DNA of 60,000 bases, from contig NC_088295.1 in NCBI RefSeq assembly GCF_032854445.1, forward strand, positions 55,969,249 to 56,029,248, read 5' to 3'. The translations under genes were made by a program, and so were the position numbers. This document shows, one piece after another, positions 36,621-48,600 of this stretch; within the stretch, counting starts at the first letter, position 1; the number at the start of each line of letters is the position of its first letter. The stretch is from Liolophura sinensis. Taxonomy: Eukaryota; Mollusca; Polyplacophora; Chitonida; Chitonidae. The notes below the pieces were generated by a model. The model searched no databases. It worked only from the letters and a program-made list of their open reading frames with translations, and was not told the origin of the DNA.

Positions 36621-39600
36621 ATCAATAAGAAATCCATGTTTGCAAAATATCAAAGACTGCATGAAAATGATGTGGGGGAGAATTTTAGCTCCATAGACTA
36701 CGAGTCAATGGCAATATTTCCATCAACCCCTATTGATGTTGAGTGGCAGAATTTAGGTAAACTTGAGCGAATTGAGGAATCATGGGTAGCTTCTGCTGTC
36801 ACTCAGATACATCCTTTGAGCCCCCATACTTGCCTGGATCCCAATTTTACTCTGTTTGCTGTGACGAAAATTGATGTTTCAGGCAACAATGTTCAAATGT
36901 TGCCAAGGTTTCTGTTTAGATTGCCTTCGTTGCAACTTCTGGATGTTTCCAACAACAACATTTCTGGCATTCAAACTGACACTGATAACCAAGAGCTTGA
37001 AGAAGATGACTGCCCATGTTTGACAAAAATTTTCCTTCATCACAACGCACTGTCCACTATCCCAGAATTCCTTTTCAGACTGGGATGTATTAGCATTTTG
37101 GACTTGTCCTACAATAATATTCACACCTTGCCAGCTGAAATGTGGACATCCCAGTCTTTGACCGAAGTCAATCTGTCACACAACAGGCTATCAAGTCTGC
37201 CCATGTTAATTAACGAACAAGTGGAAATGTGTGGTAGAAATTCCAGCACATCGTCCATTCATAACCCCCTAAATGGCAGTAGGTTTGCCCCTGGGAGCCC
37301 TGACGGTCTACGAACAGATGAAAGTGGCTCTGGGTCTAATTCTGAGCCACTGGATGAAACTGTTTGTAAAGTTAGACTGAACGATGAGACCGTCTTCCGC
37401 CAAGTGGAAGTGGTTGAGACCGAGCCAAACCATGACGTGTATTGGCTCATGCACATCAACGTTGTTAAGCAGCGGTTCCAGTCTGAAAAGGGCATAGAAG
37501 TGCTCAACCTGGCTCATAACCAGTTCTCCCATGTCCCCACAGGCTTACCTTGCCTGGTTCCCCACCTGACCCAGCTTGACCTCTCAGGAAACCAGTTGAC
37601 TTGTGTGGGGTTCGCACACTGGTACCCAGGGAGTCTGAACCAACTCATCCTGAACAACAACAACATCCGGAGCATTCTCCCTGACACGGACACCACCGAC
37701 GTTTCTAACACAGCTTATTGCTACAAATGGTAAGGTCATCATGTTGTGTCTACCGACACTTACATGTACAATCAAGAAGTGATGTTGCTCTCACAAATGA
37801 TCAGTCTGATATCATTGCAGCGAACGTTTAAAATAACTTAAGATAATGACTTAAAAAAATCTCCATTACTTAAACTGTATGACAGTAGAAATATTTTCAT
37901 ATGATACATCAGTCAAATTATGTACACAGAAAGAATTAAAGACTAGCAGACATAGTGTTATAAATTGTGAGGTTTTAATGAGCAACAACTATTTCTTACG
38001 TAATCTGTAGGATTTGTGTTCAGTTTGTCTCTCTGACAAGTGGAAAGACCTTTCAGTTTGATTACCAAAGTTCAGTTATGGCATATTGGCATATGTAATT
38101 TTAGCCGAAGAATTACATGTTTTGGAGGATTGAATGCACATGTATGATTGTGTACTTTACGGTAGAAATGTGTTCTGCAAAGCACGTAGAAAAGTTATCC
38201 TTCTTTTTGTGTACATCTACTGTAAGTCTTCAACCTTCTCAACCGCTAAAGTATTTTTTTCAGTGGAATTTCTGCATACAGTCATTATGAAAATGATGCT
38301 AAATATAATTTGTTTGCATCATCAGGGATGCAAGCTTCATAAAACTGTGGAAATTATTTCCTTACACCCCATAGCTCTTTCGGAATTTTTCAGAATATTG
38401 GTTGCAGAGGCAGTAGAAAAGGTTGAAGAACAATGCCACCTTGACACTTCTATGATTTTTGACCCCGCAATGCCGCACAGTGTGTCGGGGCAAGGCGTGC
38501 CATTTCGGTGGTACGTAGCGGAGCACGAAGCTTTCCATGCGCCCTTCTCACGCATTGTTCGCACGTTAGTTATGCACTGTCTATGCAATGCGTGGCCAAA
38601 TATGGGCCGCATTGACATGCAGTGGCACTACTTATTTACACATAGGTTAAGTATTGTTCACGCATTATTCACGTCTACCGTACCGCATTGCCACACGCTG
38701 TGTCACGCTTGTTAGGCAGAGTTCCCGCTCTCTTCCCTCATCGGCCTGACGACTTTGCACATGTGTCAAGTCGTAGTGGCAATTTTGGTCACGCTTTGTC
38801 TTGCTTAGTGTCTTGCTTAGGCTGTGTGTATAGCGTAGGATTCCTCGACTCGCTGTGGACCATACAACACCCTGTGAAGGAAGCTCCCTCACAGTTTGTT
38901 AATTTTTTTCTCCCAACACCCAATGTTTTGGTCTTTTGTCCGTCATATTTATTTCATTTTGTTCACTTTTGTTGTGGGTGGTATTTTTCTCTTCTCTTTT
39001 TCTTTTTTATCTTTTGTCTTTTTTTTCCTTTATTTCTCTGATTTTTCTATCCAGATCTCTTTTCCGTGAAATAAAATGAAAAACAAGTGTATTAACCTTC
39101 AACAATATTTATACTCGTAAACAAATCCCCATTATACACTTATTCTCATAAACAAATCCCAATTATACACTTATTCTCATAAACAAATCCCAATTATACA
39201 CTTATGCTCAAAAACAAATCCCAACTATACACTTATACTCATAAACAAATCCCAAATATACACTTATTCTTGTAAACAAATCCCAAATATACACTTATAC
39301 TCGTAAACAAATCCCAATTATACACTTATACACTTATACTCATAAACAAATCCCAATTATACACTTATACTCATAAACAAATTCCAGTGATACACTTATA
39401 CTCTTATGCTAAAAAGGAATTTTTTTCTTGGACACTCTGATTCTCTTCTTCTGTTTTACTGTGAGCTCTTCTTCACTTGACAGAATTATTTGAGTAATAA
39501 CTTCATCTAATCTCTGTAATCTCTAATAACTTCAACACTTGAGGAGGAGGAGGATGGAGGAGGAAGATCCCTCTCCCTGTCTGTAATCTCTACTGTCTCT

Positions 39601-42600
39601 GTCTCTGGCCTGTCCTCTTTTCATCTTTTCTGCACTGGTCTTTCCTTTCTGTCACTGGCTTTCTTCTTGGGAGACATGTGGGTTGTTCGCTGGCAAGTTG
39701 GGGTATGGCCAGGACTGGTGACAGGCGACGGGCCCACTTACATATATACTGACATGAGCACCGCCGTCACTCCTTTGTAGTGAACTATGCACGAACAATG
39801 TGTGAACACCTCGTGAGCACTTCGTCCCATGTGCGAACTGTTGGTGAGCTGGGTGTTCCATGATCATGTGAACAACGTGGAAAGTTCGTGAACAGTGTGT
39901 GCCAAGGCGTTGCAAGACGTGTCAGCGTGTGGAGTGGACACGCATTAATGCAGACTGTCACACACCATCGGCAGTGTTCACGCCGAGTTCGTGCAGTTTC
40001 ATGCACATGGCACAAACATTGATGTGTGCTGAATTTTTGAACATTTCAAAATTCTGTCTATGACGTGGCACACACCCCTGCACCATTCACACACTCCTCA
40101 TATTTGTACCCTAAGACTTTAATCTTTGGCATGCCGAAGCATGCGCCATTACGGGAACCAAAATCGTGCAAGTGTCAAGGTAGCGTTAAGGAATGTATCA
40201 ATTGCTATACTTATGTTGTCAGGGCTGATGAAGGAGGACGTCCGAAAACACCAGATAAACGTCCTCGTATGACGTCAACATCGTCTGGCAGCTCGGCGAC
40301 GCTCCGCCCACACATTGGAACCTGTCATCATCGGCAACATAGTAAATACATCAGCCTAGAGGAGCTGGACCTTGCTGAGAACAAACTCTCATCACTGCAG
40401 TTTTTTCTCCCCGTCAAGTCGGGTGCAGCAAAACTCAGCAAAGTAGAGGTAAGTCTGGGTCTGGTCAAGCTGTCTCATAAATGCCAGGAGTGGCCAGCTT
40501 TCCTTTCAGTTGCTAGGACAGTCAAGCGCTTTCATTGTCTGGCCATTTACACAGTCCATTATTTGTTTAAGACTGGGACACAGGATCACGAAGCAAACTT
40601 AGACTTAAGTCCAAATTACAATTATTAAACTTGGCATGTTCCTTTCTGTTAATGCAGCTGAAATTTCTTCAATGATAACTTACCCAGAATTTACATTGTC
40701 AAGCAATATTTTGACCTTGTTACTTCAGAAATAACAATGACAGTGACATTAACAATGACTCAAGTTTAAGATCGCTTCGTTATCTTGTATTCAAGTTGTC
40801 TTTCACCACTATTGTGTCTGACATGGGTAAGTTTGTTAGGTAGGTGATTTTCCACAGGCACTTCAATTTTCTCCTCACATAAAACTGACTTCCATCATAT
40901 AAAGTCAAAATTTTTTCTACAATATGGTGTTCATATAAATAAATATACAGTTAAAAGCACTATGCTTTGTTTGATCTGCGAGACTGATGCTTTATTTCAT
41001 CTGGAATTCTGATGGATTAAAAAAGCCTTTTAGAACCTCTTGAGTGTTTTTGGTGAAAAATGTAGGGGTCAACATCAAAAGTGTTATTTGATGGCCTTTA
41101 TGTGCTTGTTAAAGTGCATTGTCACAGGCCAAAATTTAGATAAAGTATTTGGATGAGGAGCTTGCTGGCTTGGCTGTTGACTAGCTGTTTGTCAAGAAGG
41201 TTATTAGGTCTTTGTGTGAAGTGGTTTTCTTCATTCTTTTCAACCTCACGTTTTCAGTGGAATTTATTGCATACAATTGTCATGAAAATGATGACAAAAA
41301 TGATTTCCTTGTGTCACTAAAGATGTAAACTTCATAAAACTGTGCAAAATTTTTTTATCTACACCCCATAGTTTCTCAGTGTGTTTAAAAAATATCGGTC
41401 ACAGTGGTGGTTGAAATTCAGAATGTTGAAGAATTAGAGTAAATTGCTGTAAATAAATTTGATTTACTTTGTTTGTGTTGCAGGTTTATTGTTGTCTTAT
41501 GTTCTGCTTTCAAAAAGCTCCCTGATATCTAGGAACAGAATTCCTTCCTCATGTGAGGTTGTCCATGGCTAGGCCTACGTGATCTACATGTAGATCAAAC
41601 ATTAAGACGAGAAAAAACAATTTGGGTTGTTCTTGAAAAATGGCCAGCCCTTACCTGATGAAGTCCCAATTTCAGATTCAGCCCCCACTTGGTCAGCTCC
41701 ATCTGTATGTCACAAGGCTGATTTTCCTCTTAACTCCTTATCCAGAAACCTGGCCTGTGTCATTTAAGTAAAATGTCCTCTCCCAGAAAAGAAACACCAA
41801 TGATGGCAGCAGATGACACTAGATGATAGATGAACATCCACTTGTGTCATCACTGAATGACCTTTGTGTTGCTTACTGTATGATTATGATGTTCCATCTG
41901 TCTCAGTGTTTAATATGACTGAAAATGACAGCCTGTTAAATTATGTGTCCCTTTTGAACTAAAGAGGTTTTATGCCGTACATATTAAATCTCTTTTTTCC
42001 CTAACTAATTAAACTGGTGTTCTTCGTATGAGAGATATATTTTTGAGCATGGCTTAAAACATCAGTCAAATGAAAAAACTAATCTACATGCCGTCTGATC
42101 TCTGAGTGCCTTTTTCTTGTTGTAGCCCGAGAGATCTCCAAGTAAAACGCTGGGTGGGAGGTTAGATATCAACCTTATCTTCCCATCCCTGACTGCCCTA
42201 GATGTGGCATCCAATCAGATCAGAGTGTTGCCTGCAGCCATCGGGGAAATGACTACACTGAAAAGCCTCAATCTCAGTAACAACAACATCAGAGATGTAA
42301 GACGACATCATGATTTCAACTGTTGGCTTCAAGTTTGAGTTTTGGTGCCGTTAATTGGTAACTTCACAGTGATGTGGCTGTAGTATTTGCAGTCGCGAAG
42401 TCGCAATGAAGTCATAATCATGCATTCATTCCAGTGGTAAAAAAAGTTTTGTTTGAACTCATGATATATATTCCATCAATACATGAGTTATATATGAAAA
42501 TACTGAACTGGAGTGTATGGGGGAGTTGGAGTGGGTCAAGGTCAAATGGTTTGTGACGCTGGTCTTACACTTACTAGAACACATGGCATGTTTTCAGCTG

Positions 42601-45600
42601 GAATGTGTATTTCCCAGCTCTTACTGTTCGTGGGGTTTCGATGACAATGAGCAGTCAATGACACTTTGTTACATAGGAAAGTTCATCAGTAAATTTTATC
42701 CCAAGCACTATGGTTTTCTTAAGACTAACCACCATCTTGTACGTGAAAAACTCTTGAATCGGCCTAATTCTGAAAAGTTGCCCCTCCAGAACTTCTGCAG
42801 ACAGAGAAAAACAAAATATTTATATTTCCAATATTCTGGAAAATCTATAACTACATTTACTATAAATCTATTAAGATTTTTGTGCATTTTATCACTGATT
42901 GATCATAGGGTTAAAAACATAAATTCACCATGAGCACAAGCTAGGAGAAATAGGTTAAATTTTACCATGTGTAATCTTTTTCATCTGCAGCTACCCCCTG
43001 ATATGGGCCTCTTGAAGAAGTTGTGGCAGCTGAACCTGGAGAACTGCCCCCTTGAGGGCCCCCTCAGAGAAATGATTGAATCCAAGTGTAGACCTGCAGA
43101 AATCATCAGCTTTCTCGACTCCATCAGAGAAGAGTCAGTAGAGTTTACAGTTTAGTTTATAAATTTTTTTTTTTGAATTTATGTAATACAATCAATTTTA
43201 TGATATAGTAGAGAGGCTACTTTTATTCTAAATACTTCACATACTGTACCTGTGTTTTCAAGGCAGTAGTTAATTCAACAAATTTTAGCATATTTAAGGT
43301 AGAGACTTACAGGGTAACTGAGACAGTTCTGTTTTGTGTCACACACAGTAACTCTTCTGTGTTTGGTCGCAGATGTCAAACTTGGTGAGAATCTTCCAGT
43401 GTCAAAGGAAAAAGGGAAAGTTTTTTTTGAAAAAGGGAAAGTTAGCAAGAAAGTAAAGGAAAGGTGGCATGAATTAGGCCGATATTGTAACATTTCTTGT
43501 AGCATGTTCTTTCCGAACATAATTACACGGAAATAAGGAGAATATGATGTACACCTGTCAAAGCTGGTCGTTTAGGGGTAGAAGAAATAGGATCTAAATC
43601 TGATACGTTGAGTGCAGGATCTTGGAAGGATGGCTGTCGCATTGTAGAAATAGATGTCCTGAGTAAACGAATCCGCTGTGAGCTGTGTAACAGTCCACTG
43701 CACTTCTCTGGAATCATTGGTGAGAGGCAACTGGGAGTCGGCAGTAACTTAAAAGTCAAATGTCCAGCTGGTGCTGTCATTAATGATGTGCCGGAAAGCG
43801 AAATGAGCGCGATGCCTTTGATGTGAATATCCAAGGCTTCATTGGATCTGAGCAGTTTTTAAGGATCATGTGTTCAATAGATACATTCCTCCCAGGACAA
43901 AAATCAGTTCTAAAGGCAGCAAAGTGAATGTGTGATAGGGCAGTATTGTATTTTCATGGAGTACCTATTTCCGCTGTTTATATTACTGACGCTCTTCTAA
44001 ATTTCATTGACTTCATACGTCCCCCGTACACAGCCCCTGCTCAAAGGACATAATAGAATGACATTTGATGTACCTGTAGTTTTACAGTAAATTAAAGAAT
44101 CACCGCCTGGTGACCGAATTTTCTTTCTTTGTAAAGGATTTTGTTGACACACTATCTGTTGCACGGTGATTATTCTCTAAATGAAAAATGGGTAACCACA
44201 AACAGGAAACACCCGTCAAGAAATTTCTTTATATTGTGCTCATAGTGCTATTGAGGATGTACATGTATGCTCTTTACAACAGTTATATAACTTAAAGTTT
44301 GCTCCACATTTGAAAGAAGAAAAAATCTTCTGTTTGAGACCACATGTACCGGTATGTAAAAAATCCTTGGTTCCTCTGGTAACAAAGAAGTTGATGCATT
44401 CTGGAGGCCGCTCAGGAACTGCCTTGTAGTGGCATCAAACTGCCTCGTAGTGGCATCGATCTACAACTGCTGAAGTTGGCTCATTCTTGGGATGAGATTA
44501 ATGACATTACTGTCATCATAAATGATGTGGTGTGTAATGAAACTAGCGGTAAAAAGCGTCAGGCCTCCCCATATGTAAGAAAGTAACAGGTAATGTTACA
44601 TCTTTTTTTTTTTGAATCTTTTGACAGTGAAGAATAAATGGTCAGTTAATCGACATGCATTAGAGATATCTTTTTATTTGCCTCATGTACTTTTATAAAC
44701 ACAATTCAAGGATGAAGATTGTATTGATCAAAAGTAGTGACATGACTTAAGATGTAGCAAATTTAATCCAGCTAATCCAAATGCCATTTTAAAATTGGAT
44801 TAAATCTTATGTCTAGTTCCTTTCTGTCACTAGCTTTTTGCCCAGACTTGGATTTGAACATCTGAACTTAATCTGTATTTTAAGCTGAATGTTTGTTTTC
44901 AAAAACAGGTATAGCAGCTGTTTTGTTTGTTAACTATTGAAGTTCATCTTTTACGTTATCATTATTTAATCTATTGTAATGTAATCTAATAAATGTATTG
45001 TAAATTTAATCATTTTTATGAATATATGTATGTGTGTAGGGGTAATAGTTTCTCAACTTCAAAAAAAAATAGGCTGGAGACCTTCACTTTTTTTTAAACT
45101 CACATGATCTTATGAACGTTTAGTGCATGTTTTCATTTTCATTTCTCTCTAGGATAATTTTACCATACTCTGAAAACAAATTGGCTGCAGGTCTTGTGAC
45201 TTTTTGTTGAAATAAAGAAAATATTGCAGGTTTGGTGTCTGTTCATGTACAAATACAATATGCAGTTTGGCATATGCAGACTCTTTTAAATGTACCACAA
45301 ATGTTTATTTATTAATATAGTCAACTATTTCCAAAAAAAGTAAATTTATTACCCTTTATGTATCCAATACAATTGTTAAGATACAATACAGATTGAAATG
45401 TTCTGGGTACATACCTTTTCTTTGCGTTTATCAATTCAGTGCCATTTACATTTGATGCATACCAGATATTGGGAGAATCCTCTAGCTTACTGTCAGTCTC
45501 TACCTTAAACAGAATGCTAAGTTGGGGGAAATATTCATGCCTATTGTGAAAGAAAATGGTGACGGGCTGCTCTGTAATCAGGAATATAAATACTTTTATT

Positions 45601-48600
45601 TTAAAAATTGAAAGAGATATAAAATTTTCTTTCAAATATACATGTAAGTTTTTAAACACAGTGTCTGTTTAAAACGGTTGAGTTGCATAAGATATAGTTT
45701 ATCGGACTTTAAAAAATGAGTATACCCAACAGTCTGTTATTCAGGTACCAGCAATATGTAAATAATTCCATATCTATGTGTTTTGATTGGTGCAGAGCTA
45801 CACAGTATAACTGCATGAACCTGATCTTTGTGGGCCAGCATGACATAGGAAAAACATCACTTCTTCACCTGATGAGGAAAGAAGGAAAGTCACCCAAGTC
45901 TGGCATCTTACCTAAGGTTTGCTCAGCTTTGTTTTGTGTATCACTATTAACATATTAGTCTGTCAGTAATGAGTGTTTTTCGCCGGGCTCAGCCCAGTTT
46001 TCTCCCACCGTAGTTTGGCATAAAATAAAAAAAAAAATATTTACATATTTTTTTGAAAAAGGTGTTCATTTTCTGGACAGCTACCGTCAACATAAAGCTA
46101 CGTGTACATAATTGTTCAATTTTCAGTTTACTGTGCACTCCAGTGTCAGGCTGTCTTGCCAGTCTGATTTGGGAGTTTGCTTTGTTTATCTGATTTGATG
46201 CCCAATAATCCAACTGCATGGTGATGTGCATATCTGTACATATTTTGCATTATGGGATTTGAGGCGGGGAAGAGAGTTACAATGTGATTACAAGATATTT
46301 GTGATAAAACTGCTATGTTGTTGCCCATTTTATTTGTGTAAAAGTTATTTTTTGGGCTGAGGGGCACGATGGCTCCTACCAAAAGTTCCCTAGCTCATGA
46401 TGAGTCAGGCCTTAGTTTCAGCGTATACTGGATGTACCATAAAAATTTGCCTGAAACAATGAAATTTCAGAGGCAAATAAAGTTTAATGATGTAACATTA
46501 CTTTTGGTACTGAAACTCATGTTTTGCCTGAAACAAAGTACATTTTGTACAGTTTTCTTCAATTCATGTTTATAAATCAGATCTGTTTTCTATACATTAT
46601 GCAATCTTGCATTATGTACCAGCGTTGTGTTTTGTTTCTTTTACTTAGGCATTACACTGGACTGAAAGGACCAGCAAAAATGGAATCAAGCCTAAACAGA
46701 AGAAGGGGGGCAAACTCTTGTCAACAGTTGGCATTGATATTAATGAGCTGGTGTTAGAGAAAAGAGGCAAAGAGGTGACCTTCAGGACATGGGACTTTGG
46801 TGGACAGGTTAGTCTTTTTTAATGCTGTTGTTTTCTGGAAACAGTGGAATAAACCACTGACTTTTGACAAGTTATTGACAAACTTTTTCTCAGGCGTGCA
46901 TACCATATTCACTTGGTGGAAACATGCTGTGGTCAACAAATTGAAACTGTGGCAACTGCCCAACGTATGCTGTCGACCAGTAATATCCAAGGCCTTACAA
47001 TGAGAGAGAGGAATCTATAAGGGCTGTAGTGACCTCAGGGCTCTGCTGGGTTCCCTCGTCCTGCCCTCCTGACTATCATCATTTAGAGTGTGAAAAATCC
47101 TTTAGTACATTGTTAGACACCAATGGAACAAATATTGTAAACCTCCAACCTTTTTCGACCTCTAAAGCACTTTTTTCAGTGGAATTTTAATATGCATGTG
47201 ATCATTATGAATATGACATTAAAATGAAGCCACATAAAACTGTGCAGATTATTTCTCTACATCCCATAGTTCTCTCAGAATGTTACCAAATATTGGCCTC
47301 AGAGGCAGCTTTAAAGGTTGAAGAATTAGTCTAAATAAATTCCTAGGCATGACAAAAAAAGTAACACACTAATCAAGTTTGTCATGTGCGGTTGGATTTA
47401 CAGATATCACGTGATGATTTGACACTGGAGTAAAGTGTAAGCTGCAGGGATATCAGTAAATGATCAGCTGAGTTGTGTTGTTGATGTTTCAGAGAGAGTA
47501 CTACGCCACACACCAGTACTTCCTCTCTACCAGAGCCCTCTATCTAGTTGTTTGGAACCTTGTGGGTAAATCTGGCATGAAGAGTATATGGGAGTGGCTT
47601 GTCAATATACAGGTGAGTTATACAAATATACTTGCTCTATCAAACATGGAGAAGCAGTGTTAATTGTACTGCAGATGCACACATGAAAACCACCACATCT
47701 TGTGATTCTTGCCTAGTGAATTGCTGTGGTGTTCAGCAGCTATTTTCCAATTAACATGTACATGCATGCATTCTTAATAATAAAGACTTCTTAATTTGGT
47801 GGCCTAATGGTTAGAGCGTCTGCCTCGAAGCCAGTAGAACCAGGATCAAACCCAGGTCGGGTTATACCAAAGACTTTAAAAATGGTACTTGTTGCCGCCC
47901 TGCTTGGCACTCAGCACTGAGAGGTTAGGGCAAGGAAACAGGACCAGTTAGCCCAATGTCAGTGTAATATGACTGGATGGGGTATGATGTCTGGAGTCTT
48001 CGGTATGGTACTTCAGTGGAGGCTGCACTTTGGCTGTCACTGGAACACACAGTGTATTTACATGCTTGTACACCAAATGAGTCCTAGTCACCATACGACT
48101 GATAAATTGTTAAGTATGACCCAAGCATTCATTCATACGTACATACTTCTTCTTAATGGCCAATGTCCCTCATGTGGTGTATGCATGTCTAGTTGATTAT
48201 TGTGTTTAAACCTGCATAAATCATGTATGCTGACATTAGTATTGTGTTATTGTTGCCTGACATTAGTATTGTGTTATTGTTGCCTGACGTTAGTATTGTC
48301 GTATTGTTGCCTGACATTAGTATTGTCGTATTGTTGCCTGACATTAGTATTGTGTTATTGTTGCCTGACATTAGTATTGTCGTATTGTTGCCTGACATTA
48401 GTATTGTCGTATTGTTGCCTGACATTAGTATGGTATTATTGTTGCCTGACCTGTATTCACCACTTCTGTTTTAGAAATTAGCTAATTAATGGTTTATGTT
48501 AAAACAAGTGGGTGCAAGTCCTAGATTTGTGAAAAAAGATGTAAAAACAATTGAAATTCAAATGAACTTTGTTGGTGTTGCTCTTCTAGCGAATGGCCTA

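Noticed and set aside
45321-45659. 112-codon minus-strand frame in LRRK1 intron 10
   Set aside because: AT-rich composition, no motifs, no family resemblance; likely chance.
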